Part shown: positions 54,579 to 63,845 of the stretch, one piece after another
Numbering within the stretch: position 1 is the first letter of the stretch
Layout: every line of letters starts with the position of its first letter
DNA from: Microcoleus sp. bin48.metabat.b7b8b9.023
Lineage (GTDB): Bacteria > Cyanobacteriota > Cyanobacteriia > Cyanobacteriales > Microcoleaceae
Length of the DNA: 64,000 nucleotides
Assembly (NCBI RefSeq): GCF_013299185.1
Contig: NZ_JAAFKG010000048.1
Coordinates: forward strand, 1-64,000
Reading direction: 5' to 3'
The notes under the pieces: model-generated
What the model was told of the DNA's origin: nothing
Seen by the model: only the letters and a program-made list of their open reading frames with translations
Databases searched by the model: none
Made by a program: the position numbers and the translations under genes

Positions 54579-55220
54579 ATGGCATCCTCCTCCTCTGTAG
54601 CAGTTCGCGAACTCCCCTTATTTCCCTTGCCGGAAGTGGTTCTATTTCCAGGTAGACCCCTGCCGCTGCAAATTTTCGAGTTTCGCTATCGAATTATGAT
54701 GAACACGATTCTGGAGGGCGATCGCCGTTTCGGTGTGCTCATGTGGGACCCGAACCAAAACAAAGTCTCTGCCGTTGGCTGTTGCGCCGAAGTCATTCAC
54801 TGTCAGCGCCTCCCGGACGATCGCATGAAAATCATGACTCTCGGACAGCAACGGTTCCGAGTCCTCGACGCCGTTCGGGAAAAACCCTATTTAGTCGGTT
54901 TAGTAGAATGGATTGAAGACGAACCGCCGCAACAAGATCTCCGATCTTTGGGCAAAGAAGTCGAACAACTGCTGAGAGATGTAGTTCGCCTGTCTAGCAA
55001 ATTGATGGATCAGCCGATCGACCTACCCGAAGACATTCCCAGTTTGCCCACAGAACTATCCTACTGGGTAGCCAGCTACCTCTACGGTGCAGCGACAGAA
55101 CAGCAAACTCTCTTAGAATTGCAAGATACTGCTGCGAGATTGGAACGCGAAACCGAAATTTTAACTTCCACTCGCAATCACTTGGCCGCAAGGACTGTAC
55201 TGAAAGATACCCTCAAGTAG
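54579..55220 (+). CDS. Lon substrate-binding-domain protein
   Basis: A 213-residue protein with ELPLFPLPEVVLFPGRPLPL and LQIFEFRYRIMMNTIL, the Lon N-terminal (LON_substr_bdg) fold, followed by a helical tail. It lacks the ATPase and protease of Lon. These stand-alone forms occur widely in cyanobacteria and may act as adaptor or stress proteins. Confidence 0.88.
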   Translation: MASSSSVAVRELPLFPLPEVVLFPGRPLPLQIFEFRYRIMMNTILEGDRRFGVLMWDPNQNKVSAVGCCAEVIHCQRLPDDRMKIMTLGQQRFRVLDAVREKPYLVGLVEWIEDEPPQQDLRSLGKEVEQLLRDVVRLSSKLMDQPIDLPEDIPSLPTELSYWVASYLYGAATEQQTLLELQDTAARLERETEILTSTRNHLAARTVLKDTLK

Positions 55221-55423
55221 TCAATTTTCATAGAACTGAAGCATCCTCAGTTCTGCCTCGGATAACAACTCTTTCCGAGGCGAGAGTCCCAAACATTGTG
55301 CGATCGCAAAAACGCCGATTTTAAACTTGTTGTTCCCAAAAGCAAAGGGAAGGGCTGGGAAATGTTAGCAGCCGACAGTGCTATAACTGTCAACTGTCAA
55401 CCGTCAACTGTCAACTGCTATAA

Positions 55424-56359
55424 GTGCTTGTGTTAGAAAATCTCGACCAACCGAAACCATACGATGCAGTTAGAGGCGGTCAAATGCCGCCTCCGGTGGG
55501 CGGTGTGGTACTCGGCGGACTAGCAGGAGTCAGACACCGACTGTCTAGTTCAGTCAGCGAACATCGGATTGCAGCGCTAAAGGAAGCCTTGAATTACGGC
55601 GATGCAGGCTTAAAAATAGTCATCAAAATTTGTCAAAGCGAAACAGGGCCCGTGCAGCGGGTGGCCTGCGATTTGCTGCGAGAAAAGCTAAGCGCGATCG
55701 CCCTCGAAAAATTACAAGCCTTCGTACCTGCAAGCTTAGATTCAGAAACAGCGGCAGACAGAACTCAAAAAATCTTAAAGAACTCAGCCAGTAAAGTCTC
55801 AGAAAAAGGCGATCGGCAGTTATCAGAAGCACAGTTAATATTTGAGACAACTGTGCAGCAGATGGAACCCAATTTGCTGCTCTTAGAAGCATTAGTAGCC
55901 TCTGTAGAACGCGAAGGCTTTACCAGCGAACTGATGAATTTTTGGGATTTATTAATTTTAGAAATTCAGGAACCTCTCAAAGAACTCCGTCAGGCTGTTG
56001 GCAGCGCGATTTCAGCCCAACTCCGCATTCAGTGGCAGTACAATCAAGCGGAATCCCAAGCCAATCAATGGCAGCAGCGAGCTTTGCTAGCTCTTCAGAA
56101 AGGCGATGAGAACTCTGTTCGACAAGCCTGGGTTCGCAAGCAAATAGAGTTGGATAAGGTAGCAAAAGTGAAGATTGATTTAGACGACCAAACTGTACGA
56201 GTAGAAACTCTCAACCGCAACTTACTAGCTTTGGAAAGTAAGATTGCCGAAGCTAATTCTAAGAAAGAAATACTCAAGATGCAGGTTCATTTTTCTAAGG
56301 TACAGGAGCAAATTAACTGCACTTTCAGCCAAATGAATACTATATTTTTTAGTCCTTAG
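55424..56359 (+). CDS. HEAT-like/PspA-like fusion protein
   Basis: A 311-residue protein. The N-terminal part (about 40-110) has helix pairs (EHRIAALKEALNYGDAGLKI, GPVQRVACDLLREKL) that look like HEAT repeats. The C-terminal part (about 130-310) is a long coiled-coil that includes QWQQRALLALQKGDENSVRQ, the pattern of PspA/IM30 (Vipp1) proteins. It may be a membrane-remodelling regulator. GTG start; an in-frame GTG two codons later is possible. The function is inferred. Confidence 0.65.
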   Translation: MLVLENLDQPKPYDAVRGGQMPPPVGGVVLGGLAGVRHRLSSSVSEHRIAALKEALNYGDAGLKIVIKICQSETGPVQRVACDLLREKLSAIALEKLQAFVPASLDSETAADRTQKILKNSASKVSEKGDRQLSEAQLIFETTVQQMEPNLLLLEALVASVEREGFTSELMNFWDLLILEIQEPLKELRQAVGSAISAQLRIQWQYNQAESQANQWQQRALLALQKGDENSVRQAWVRKQIELDKVAKVKIDLDDQTVRVETLNRNLLALESKIAEANSKKEILKMQVHFSKVQEQINCTFSQMNTIFFSP

Positions 56360-56392
56360 CTGTCGGACTGTGTGCGGATATATTGCCTGATT

Positions 56393-57037
56393 TCAGACTT
56401 GTCTGATGCAAAACTGAATCGCCCCGCTTAAATTTGTCGTGTCATCTAACTTAGCGCCTTCGCGGTTAGCTCCGCACAAAAATGCCCCGCTAAAATTAGC
56501 ACCGCGCAAATCAGCTTCTCTCAAATCAGCATCCTGAAGGTTACTTTCAGACAAAAATGCTCCTCTCAAGTTGGCTCTTCTGAGACTTGCTCCCCGCAGT
56601 TTTACCTCACTGAGATTTGCTCCTTCAAGATTGGCTTCATCCAAGCAAGCATCTATGAGGTTGGCTTCCATCAGGTTGGCTTTATACAAGTTTGCCCCGG
56701 TTAAGTTGACACCAATCATTTTCGTGTCTCCCAAGTTGGCATTTGCCAGGTTTGCATTAATCAGCTCTGCCCCTGTTAATCTGGCACGAGTTAGCTTCGA
56801 TCCCCTGAGATCTGCCCCATTCAGATCCGCCATGAGCAGACAAGCATTTTCGAGGTTTGCACCAATTAAGTTAGCCCCACTTAGGTCTGCTTCAGCTAGG
56901 ATTATGTCTTTTAAGTTGGCACAGGCGAGGCAAATATGAAGGAGGGAAGCTTGTGACAGGGAAGCACCTATTAAGTTGCATTCGTGAAAATCTCTTTCTC
57001 CGGCTGCATATCGCTTGAGAAGTTCATCAGCATTCAT
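56393..57037 (-). CDS. Pentapeptide repeat protein
   Basis: A 214-residue protein built of A(D/N)LxX pentapeptides (LEGANLSEVKLRGASLRRAN and similar), which form a right-handed quadrilateral beta helix. Roughly 25-30 repeats. A short N-terminal cap is MNADELLKRYAAGERDF. Such proteins occur in thylakoid and stress contexts but the role of this one is unknown. Confidence 0.92.
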   Translation of the reverse strand: MNADELLKRYAAGERDFHECNLIGASLSQASLLHICLACANLKDIILAEADLSGANLIGANLENACLLMADLNGADLRGSKLTRARLTGAELINANLANANLGDTKMIGVNLTGANLYKANLMEANLIDACLDEANLEGANLSEVKLRGASLRRANLRGAFLSESNLQDADLREADLRGANFSGAFLCGANREGAKLDDTTNLSGAIQFCIRQV

Positions 57038-57065
57038 CTCGCTAGCCCCCTAAGTATTAATACAA

Positions 57066-57992
57066 TCATACTACTGACAGTACAGTGTAGCAACCAAAGA
57101 TTTTTAAAGTTTCCGTGTGTTTTTTTAACTCTTCTAGTGCCGATCGCACTAATGTAGAACAAACATCGGCTTCCACGTCCATAAAGAAAATATATTCTCC
57201 GAGCGATCGCTTAGTCGGCCGAGATTCAATGCGACTTAAATTAATACCCCGACTGGCAAATACTTGCAAAGGTTTTACCAGTGTTCCAGGCATATTAGCA
57301 GGTACGCTAAAAGCTAGTGACGTGTGAGTACAATTCGCCGAAGTTGAATCTAGGTGCGAGTTAGCCGCTAGTGTGGCGCCGGATGTCATTGATGACTCGT
57401 GGGATTCTGCGAAGTTTCCTAATTTTCCTGCATCGGAGCCAAGTACCCAAAATCGAGTGTAATTGTCGGGATAATCATTAATCGGGCTCGCTAGCACTGG
57501 CAATTTGTAGAGTTCGGCGGCTCTTGGCGAAGAGATTGCCGCTATACTGCTATCTTCTAGATAGTGCAACGCTTCCGTCGTTGAATTAGCCGGAATCAAC
57601 TGAGCCTGTGGGATAAACTCCGCCAACCACAATTGACACTGAGCTAGGGCTTGCGGGTGAGAGTAAACTTTTTGAATCTCGTTAAAATTTTGAGCATTTG
57701 ACAGCAGCGCGTGGGAAATCGGCAAAACCAGGGCGTGTTTAATTCGCAGTGCATCCAGCCGCCACAGGGTATCGAGGGTGACAGTGACGCTACCTTCTAT
57801 GGAATTTTCTACCGGCACAATTGAGCAATCAACCACCCCGGAGGCAGATGCCTCTAGTGCCTGAGATATGGTGGAATAAGGATACAGCGTGCATTCGGAG
57901 TTAGTTTCCCGGCTCAACCAATTGACATAAGCCTGAGCTGCTGTTTCTGCATTGGTACCTACAGGGCCGAGATGTGCAATGGAAATTTTCAT
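57066..57992 (-). CDS. pheA: Prephenate dehydratase
   Basis: A 308-residue monofunctional enzyme of phenylalanine synthesis (prephenate to phenylpyruvate). Catalytic-domain motifs include HLGPVGTNAE, VPVENSIEGSVTVTLD and NYTRFWVLG. A C-terminal ACT domain (HTSLAFSVPANMPGTL, GINLSRIESRP) gives feedback inhibition. I use the ATG at 57992 (MKISIAHLG); the upstream ATG at 58046 is less likely. Confidence 0.93.
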   Translation of the reverse strand: MKISIAHLGPVGTNAETAAQAYVNWLSRETNSECTLYPYSTISQALEASASGVVDCSIVPVENSIEGSVTVTLDTLWRLDALRIKHALVLPISHALLSNAQNFNEIQKVYSHPQALAQCQLWLAEFIPQAQLIPANSTTEALHYLEDSSIAAISSPRAAELYKLPVLASPINDYPDNYTRFWVLGSDAGKLGNFAESHESSMTSGATLAANSHLDSTSANCTHTSLAFSVPANMPGTLVKPLQVFASRGINLSRIESRPTKRSLGEYIFFMDVEADVCSTLVRSALEELKKHTETLKIFGCYTVLSVV

Positions 57993-58169
57993 AATAATCG
58001 GCAATTTTGCGTTACAAATGTTTGCTTTACTCTCATCAGCCAGCAAGTATGATGAAAAAAATAGCCTGAGTCCCGAAAGCTTTTATCAGTTATTTTTCGG
58101 ATGACATGGCGGGAGTGAGCGAGTTAATGCGCGACTCATATCCCCTTAAAAAAGTTATAGTTTATCAGA

Positions 58170-59470
58170 AAACTGGGTTAAAAACCCCGTCTTTTAAGAC
58201 GGCTTTGGATTTAAGTTTTTCTGTGATAACATACTATGAGTAGTTTGGTAAGGAAAATGTTGAAAGCGTTCAAGTACAAAATCTATCCGACAAATGTGCA
58301 GTCAATTTTGCTTGCGAAGTCGTTTGGATGTACTAGATGGTTTTACAACTACGCTCTCAATCTAACCTCTGAGACCTATAAGCAAACAGGAAAGGGGTTA
58401 AGCAGGAATGAAATAATCAACCTTTTACCTTCCCTAAAGAAAGAGTACGAATGGCTGACAGAAGCACCGTCACAAGTGTTGCAGCAAGCCGCCTTGAATC
58501 TTTCGAGTGCTTTTCTCAATTTCTTTGAAGGAAGGGCTAAGTATCCAAACTTCAAAAAGAAACAAAATCGACAATCGATTAGATTTCCTCAAGGATGTAA
58601 GTTAAAAGACGATACCTTGAAATTACCCAAAATTGGCGATGTTCATTGTAAGGTATCAAGGCAACCAGAAGGAAGTCTAAAGTCGGTCACGGTTTCAGTT
58701 AGCCCATCGGGAGAATATTTTGCGGCTTGTCTCTATGATGACGGGAAAGTGTTACCCGAAAAATCATCAGAAGGGAAAGCCATCGGGATAGACGTTGGGT
58801 TAACCCATTACGCTATTACTTCCAATGGAACTAAGCATGGAAATCCCAAATACTATCGAAAGTATGAAAAAAGATTAGCTAAAAGACAAAAGCAATTAAG
58901 CCGTAAGCTAAAAGAGTCTAATAACCGCAATAAAGCTAGAGTTAAAGTTGCTAAAGTTCACGCTAAGATTGTCCGATGTCGCGAAGATTTTTTACACAAA
59001 CTAAGTCGTAAATTAGTTGACGAAAACCAAGTCATCGTTGTAGAAAATCTGGCAGTTAGAAATATGGTTAAAAACCACAGCCTAGCTAAATCAATTAGTG
59101 ATGCTGGCTGGGGGCAATTTTGTACCATGTTGAAATACAAGGCCCAGTGGGCAGGAAAAACCTACATTGAAGTAGATAGATTTTTCCCTAGCTCCAAGAC
59201 CTGTAATAACTGCTTAAATCGTGTAGATAGCTTGAGTTTGAATATTCGTAGCTGGCAATGTCCTAAGTGTGGAGAAAACCACGATAGAGATATTAACGCA
59301 GCTAAAAATATTCGAGATGAAGGTTTGCGAATTTTGACGGTAGGGCATACCGCTACTGCTTCGGGAGGGAGAGTAAGACCAAGTAAAGGCAATGCTTTTA
59401 CAAGGCTTCTCCCTGTGAGCGAAGAATCCTCTCGCCTGATAGCAGAGGAGTGTCAATAAGATATGCTTAC
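58170..59470 (+). mobile_element. Second TnpB-only element (IS200/IS605 type)
   Basis: Left hairpin CCGTCTTTTAAGACGG (58187-58202), the tnpB gene, then a right hairpin TCCTCTCGCCTGATAGCAGAGGAG (59427-59450). No tnpA. Ends are approximate. The element sits between pheA and the DUF1997-like gene. Confidence 0.65.
58257..59459 (+). CDS. tnpB: TnpB RNA-guided nuclease (orphan, second)
   Basis: A 400-residue TnpB. I start at ATG 58257 (MLKAFKYKIYP), with AAGGA at 58250-58254 a few bases upstream, rather than the frame's earlier ATG at 58236. The RuvC triad (GIDVG, VVENLAVR, NHDRDINAAKN) and the Cys zinc finger (CNNC, CPKCG) are all intact. It belongs to a different subgroup from the one at 4707, with low identity between the two. 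Confidence 0.92.
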   Translation: MLKAFKYKIYPTNVQSILLAKSFGCTRWFYNYALNLTSETYKQTGKGLSRNEIINLLPSLKKEYEWLTEAPSQVLQQAALNLSSAFLNFFEGRAKYPNFKKKQNRQSIRFPQGCKLKDDTLKLPKIGDVHCKVSRQPEGSLKSVTVSVSPSGEYFAACLYDDGKVLPEKSSEGKAIGIDVGLTHYAITSNGTKHGNPKYYRKYEKRLAKRQKQLSRKLKESNNRNKARVKVAKVHAKIVRCREDFLHKLSRKLVDENQVIVVENLAVRNMVKNHSLAKSISDAGWGQFCTMLKYKAQWAGKTYIEVDRFFPSSKTCNNCLNRVDSLSLNIRSWQCPKCGENHDRDINAAKNIRDEGLRILTVGHTATASGGRVRPSKGNAFTRLLPVSEESSRLIAEECQ

Positions 59471-59495
59471 GAATCCTATATATTGACATATTCTC

Positions 59496-60074
59496 ATGTA
59501 TATCCGATTTCATGCTTCGCAATCCGTTGAGATCGCCGTACCAGATGAACGGGTTCCCATTCAACATTATCTGCGCCAGCCGAGGCGACTGGTGAATGCC
59601 CTAGTCGATCGTACTCGCACAGAGCAACTAAGCGATGACTGTTTCCGCCTGAAAATGCGACCGTTACAATTTATGATGCTGAGCATTCAACCCACAGTAG
59701 ACATGAGGGTATGGGCGCAGTCGGAGGGCACAATCAACTTGGAGTCCGTCGCCTGCTCGATTCTTGGTGTGGATTATATAAACGATCGCTTTGCTCTCAA
59801 TCTTAAAGGAAAGCTTTACGTACACCAAAGCAGTGGGGTAACGTACTTGAAAGGAAAAGCAGATTTAGAGGTGCAAGTAGAGTTACCGCCACCGTTTTGG
59901 CTGACACCCAAACCAATTTTAGAAACAACGGGCAACGGTTTGCTCAAGAGCGTGCTGCTGGGCGTCAAACAGCGGTTAATGTATCAGTTGCTCTTAGATT
60001 ACCGCCGTTGGGCAAGCAGCGAAACAGAAGTAATATCGAGCGATATCCCTCAAATCTTATCGGTTGAAGGTTGA
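59496..60074 (+). CDS. DUF1997-like protein
   Basis: A 192-residue soluble protein. MYIRFHASQSVEIAVPDERV, then DCFRLKMRPLQFMMLSIQPT and LPPPFWLTPKPILETTGNGL match DUF1997 as I remember it; these are SRPBCC-like and conserved in cyanobacteria and plastids. Function unknown. It starts just after the TnpB right end. Confidence 0.7.
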   Translation: MYIRFHASQSVEIAVPDERVPIQHYLRQPRRLVNALVDRTRTEQLSDDCFRLKMRPLQFMMLSIQPTVDMRVWAQSEGTINLESVACSILGVDYINDRFALNLKGKLYVHQSSGVTYLKGKADLEVQVELPPPFWLTPKPILETTGNGLLKSVLLGVKQRLMYQLLLDYRRWASSETEVISSDIPQILSVEG

Positions 60075-60217
60075 GCGGATTCTAGAGAATGACGTTGCTT
60101 AATCAGGGTATGAAAATGGGGAACTTCAAAATTAAGCTATATTAACTGACCAGACGATCGAATGCAATGCAGCCTGAATTTTGTTGAAATTTCCTAGCTC
60201 CCATAGATAGCAGCGGG

Positions 60218-60673
60218 TCACTCAAAATCGATGTGAGTCAGCGCTCCATCATCGTCTTCCATGATTCCCCTAGGCCCAGACCAAGCTGTTGATTTGTCTT
60301 GTGAAACTTCTTCTTTTTTGTCGGCGAGTTCGCGCTGTGGTGGCCGAGTTATTTTGCTCGGTTGCACATTCGTCGCCCCCACCCGGATTCGGATTTTTGG
60401 TCCGGAATTGCCCAAGCGAATCGTCATCCCGTCCGCTACCGATAGCTGAGCGATCGGTTTATCATCTACATAAGTACCGTTAGCGCCAAAATTAATAATT
60501 TCCCAGCCATAAGAATGATTCCACAGCTCTACGTGGTGGCGGGAAACAACAGCGCTGTAAATAATTACATCATTGTCGTTCGATCGACCGATCCGAACCA
60601 CAGATTCGGATTCAAAACACCAACTTTGAACCGGGACAGATTGAATAGGATGTAGCAAAGTTAAGGTAATCAC
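60218..60673 (-). CDS. FHA domain protein 1
   Basis: A 151-residue phosphothreonine-binding protein. FHA signature residues are GRSNDND, SRHHVEL and NGTYVDD. I start at GTG 60673 (VITLTLLHP) since its paralogue at 62192 starts at the same place, MIKLTLLHP. The start overlaps the stop of the upstream gene by GTGA. It probably reads Ser/Thr phosphorylation signals. Confidence 0.88.
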   Translation of the reverse strand: MITLTLLHPIQSVPVQSWCFESESVVRIGRSNDNDVIIYSAVVSRHHVELWNHSYGWEIINFGANGTYVDDKPIAQLSVADGMTIRLGNSGPKIRIRVGATNVQPSKITRPPQRELADKKEEVSQDKSTAWSGPRGIMEDDDGALTHIDFE

Positions 60674-61302
60674 TGATGTTTTGACACTCCGCCGCATGAC
60701 AGAAACGGGGATGCTTCAAGAACCAATTTTTGGGATAAAACCGCAAAAGAGTTGATGCTTAAAGGCGTTGTCAGCGCGCCGCTACTCCCTCGCTTTGCCG
60801 TAAAAGTTGAACTTTTGACTGCTTGAGGCATTTGAGCAAACTTTTGATTGTGAGCTTGGACTCCAGGTGCGAACTTTGCCTGTCCTCGATCGCCACCAAA
60901 CACGATCGTATTAATCTGGTGAACTTGGCCGCGATCGACAGCAGTGCGAAGTTCTCGATCGATTGAATCTCGGATGGAGCTACCCGGCCGATCGCCCATC
61001 TGGGCCCATCGAGCGGTGGAGTGACCATTTTCCCACAGGTCGATCGGAGAATTCAACTCAGACGAGTGCTGGTTGCACCGCTGATTCGAGTTGTCGATCG
61101 GGCGACAGTCTGCGACGATCGGCGAATTGCTGTTTGCCCCTACAGAAGTTAACCAATGATTAAGGCTGCGGGTTCTAGATAAAATAGGAGTTGGTTCTCT
61201 CAAACAGCATAGGTCTTTTAGGGTTGCTAACATTTTTCGTATTGATGCGATACCTTTAAAATACAATGCTTTGAGCACTAGAATTCCTCGCCCAGAAAGC
61301 AT
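60670..61302 (-). CDS. Hypothetical protein coupled to an FHA gene
   Basis: A 210-residue frame from ATG 61302; another in-frame ATG is at 61233. The protein is polar and partly disordered (RPIDNSNQRCNQHSSELNSP). No domain recognised. The GTGA overlap with the FHA start at 60673 is the main support that it is a gene. No ribosome-binding site is visible at either start. Confidence 0.45.
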   Translation of the reverse strand: MLSGRGILVLKALYFKGIASIRKMLATLKDLCCLREPTPILSRTRSLNHWLTSVGANSNSPIVADCRPIDNSNQRCNQHSSELNSPIDLWENGHSTARWAQMGDRPGSSIRDSIDRELRTAVDRGQVHQINTIVFGGDRGQAKFAPGVQAHNQKFAQMPQAVKSSTFTAKRGSSGALTTPLSINSFAVLSQKLVLEASPFLSCGGVSKHQ

Positions 61303-61399
61303 CTATTTCGCGTACTCTGTACCGATCGACCTTTCGGGCGCCCGCCACCCAAAAATGCGATCGGCAAGCAGCTACTTTCTCGATCGGGAAGGCCGCACT

Positions 61400-62134
61400 T
61401 CAGGGCAAATCCGACTCTGGCGGTTGGGCCGGATCGGGCGGTACAGATTCATCCTTTTGCCGCTTCAACTCTGCGACTTTTTCTTGAGCTACATCCCTGA
61501 CCTCTAGAGCTTTATCTTGAAGTTTTTCCGCCAGATTTTGAGCGTTCCGCTTCACGCCAGCCACATTTTTAAGAGTTCTGTCAAGATCTTCCTGTAAAAA
61601 CTCGGCTACCATGCCGACTTTATGGTGCAGTCCCTCCGCGTACTGCACGGGTTCGGATACAGCAGCCTCAGAGACGATCGCCCGCTTGCTGCCGATCGTC
61701 GAAATCGCCTGCACCGGCAACAAGTAAATCCCGTCTAAAACGCCACGCCAGCCGCTAGATTTAAACAGGTAATCCCTAACAGAACCAGTCCGGACATCAA
61801 ATAGGTAGTCAACCACCGTACCTGCCTTATTTCCTGCGTCCGTAAGTACCTCAAGGCCGATCGGACAAACAGCTTGTTCCGGCTGATGCAATTCCGGAAG
61901 TTCCGGGTTAATCGTCACCAAAACATTTTCGCCCACCGTATCAACTTGCGCCCAAGCGAACCAGCGTTTTTTGTTGCCCAAAAGTCCCGACTTGCAAGTA
62001 AAGCCGATCGCCCGCTGGGAGTGAGGATCGAGCCAAAGCCGATCTACCCTGCCGACCTCTTCCGCCGTGCGGCGGTCGATCGTGCGGCGGTTGATCAGTT
62101 CGCTGCGCTTAACAATCTGTTGTGATTTACTCAT
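61400..62134 (-). CDS. Two-domain PRC-barrel protein
   Basis: A 244-residue protein from ATG 62134, with AGGAG upstream. It has two PRC-barrel domains (KRSELINRRTIDRRTAEEVGRV..., about 5-85, and CPIGLEVLTDAGNKAGTVVDYL..., about 90-165) and a charged C-terminal helix rich in Lys/Glu that ends in PPDPAQPPESDLP. PRC barrels bind or hold partner proteins. Its place among FHA genes suggests a signalling or membrane-surface complex. Confidence 0.85.
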   Translation of the reverse strand: MSKSQQIVKRSELINRRTIDRRTAEEVGRVDRLWLDPHSQRAIGFTCKSGLLGNKKRWFAWAQVDTVGENVLVTINPELPELHQPEQAVCPIGLEVLTDAGNKAGTVVDYLFDVRTGSVRDYLFKSSGWRGVLDGIYLLPVQAISTIGSKRAIVSEAAVSEPVQYAEGLHHKVGMVAEFLQEDLDRTLKNVAGVKRNAQNLAEKLQDKALEVRDVAQEKVAELKRQKDESVPPDPAQPPESDLP

Positions 62135-62191
62135 AAATAAACTCCTGAGTGCCGCCTGCAAGAAAAATGTCGATCGTCCAAAGATGTCGAT

Positions 62192-62698
62192 TTAATATTC
62201 TTCTTCTTCTTCTTTTTCTTCCGAATAATGGGGAGTATTTTCTGCCTCAGTTAACTCGTCTTCTTCCCTGGAAGTGCCAATTTCTTTTTGGCTGGGAATA
62301 GGAATCGTGCTAAGCAGTGCGCCCCCGGAGGGAGCGTGAATTGCCTTAGCATCCCTTGACTTGACGCTAGTTTGTGCTAACTGGGCTGAGGACTGATTCC
62401 CACCGACGTTGATTTGAATTTTCGGGCCCGAGCGAGCCAAGTGAACGATCAGACCGTCCACAACGGGAACCTTAGCGATCGGCTTACCATCGAGGTAAGT
62501 ACCGTTGGTACCTAAATTGATCAGTTCCCAATTAATGCCGCTGCGTCGCAATTCGATGTGGCGACGAGAAACCACAGCGCTAAAAAGAACGACGTGGTTT
62601 TCCGTCGATCGCCCGATCCGGACGACCTGTTCGTCTTCAAAGATCCAACTGCGGACGGGAATAGACTGGAGTGGATGTAGCAAGGTCAGCTTAATCAC
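62192..62698 (-). CDS. FHA domain protein 2
   Basis: A 168-residue FHA protein from GTG 62698 (MIKLTLLHPLQSIPV). GRSTENH, SRRHIEL and NGTYLDG are the conserved phosphopeptide residues. The C-terminal tail is acidic (EEEKEEEEEY). It is a clear paralogue of the 60218 gene. Confidence 0.9.
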   Translation of the reverse strand: MIKLTLLHPLQSIPVRSWIFEDEQVVRIGRSTENHVVLFSAVVSRRHIELRRSGINWELINLGTNGTYLDGKPIAKVPVVDGLIVHLARSGPKIQINVGGNQSSAQLAQTSVKSRDAKAIHAPSGGALLSTIPIPSQKEIGTSREEDELTEAENTPHYSEEKEEEEEY

Positions 62699-62780
62699 AT
62701 TGGCAGCATTGAGTTTTGGTAGAGCGCCTCAAGATGCGATTTTAGATTTTAGACTTTCGATCGCCCAATCCAAACTCGAT

Positions 62781-63575
62781 CTAAGAGATTTGAAATAGAA
62801 ACGTAACCAGGTCTCCTTTTCCCAGAGAGATGCGGTCTCCCGGTCGCAACCGATGTCGGTTTCCCTTGGGCAGGGGAGTATTGTTGACGTAAGTGCCGTT
62901 AGAACTGCCTACATCTTCTAGGTAGCAAGCATCTCCCTCCACCCGGAGATTTGCGTGTACCCGAGAAACTATCTCAGAATTAGCAAATCCCGAAACATCA
63001 ATATCTGGGGGCACCAAGTCATTTGGCTTGCCGATGTGAATCACAGCGAGATTGTGAGGCAATTCCATCGGCGTATTTGTCTGAACGTGTATCAGTCGCG
63101 CCGACTGCTGTTGCAGTTGAGTTTTAGCCACACCCGCTGGCTGTGGGTCGGGAACCGGGGGAGAGGTATTTGGTGCTGTTGCCACCGATTCAGTTGTAAC
63201 AGGAACCGAGAGCGATGGCGGGGGATCTGGAATCGTCGGAATGCTGGCGGGAGTTTTTTCTAAGTTCGGCCCCTGATGTGGGGTAACTAGAGGTTCCATT
63301 GCGATCGTCGGCGGTTCGGTTGCCCCTAAGTCCGGCACCAGTGGCGATACCACTGTGGGGCCCACAGGCGAGGCGGACGGTACGGTCGCCTCAACTTCTG
63401 GAACGTAGGAACCCGGACGCAAATTAAAGCCACACTGACCGCAAAATGCTGCATCTGTCTGAACCGCTGCACCGCAGTTAGAGCAACTGGCGGTAACGGG
63501 TAAAGGCGTGTAACAAGACTCGCACTGGCTGGCCCCGTCGGGGTTCTGGTGATTGCAATTGGGACAGACAATCAT
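62781..63575 (-). CDS. Zinc-ribbon FHA protein
   Basis: A 264-residue protein from ATG 63575, preceded by AAGGAG. The N terminus holds a double zinc ribbon (CPNCNH, CESCYT, then CSNCGA, CGQCGF). A Pro/Thr-rich linker (about 60-155) leads to an FHA domain at the C terminus (GKPNDL, SRVHANL, SSNGTYVNNT). It could bridge kinases and a target. It points away from the gene at the right edge. Confidence 0.9.
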   Translation of the reverse strand: MIVCPNCNHQNPDGASQCESCYTPLPVTASCSNCGAAVQTDAAFCGQCGFNLRPGSYVPEVEATVPSASPVGPTVVSPLVPDLGATEPPTIAMEPLVTPHQGPNLEKTPASIPTIPDPPPSLSVPVTTESVATAPNTSPPVPDPQPAGVAKTQLQQQSARLIHVQTNTPMELPHNLAVIHIGKPNDLVPPDIDVSGFANSEIVSRVHANLRVEGDACYLEDVGSSNGTYVNNTPLPKGNRHRLRPGDRISLGKGDLVTFLFQIS

Positions 63576-63727
63576 CGATTTCTCCTTGCTATCGGCCAGA
63601 TTTTCCAATCAGCCTCATAAAATATAGTCGTGTATATGGTCAAATTTTAACTTTAACCGCCACAATTCTTATATTGCTTCGCTAATACTAGCAACTGAGT
63701 TATAGCGGTTATCAGAAAGATTCGCGG

Positions 63728-63812
63728 ACGTTGTTGGGCTTGGGCCCTAAGAGTTTAAGGGTTATATAAGCTGTCAGTTATACCTCATCTTTTTGAGAAA
63801 GGCTATAGTTCC
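63728..63812. repeat. 80-bp dispersed element, copy 2
   Basis: Matches 18405-18487: ACGTTGTTGGGCTTGGGCCC, GGTTATATAAGCTGTCAGT, ATACCTCAT. It sits in the divergent gap between the zinc-ribbon FHA gene and the edge gene. Confidence 0.75.
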
Positions 63813-63845
63813 GTGACATTCGGAACTAAGGAAAAGAATTAGTTA

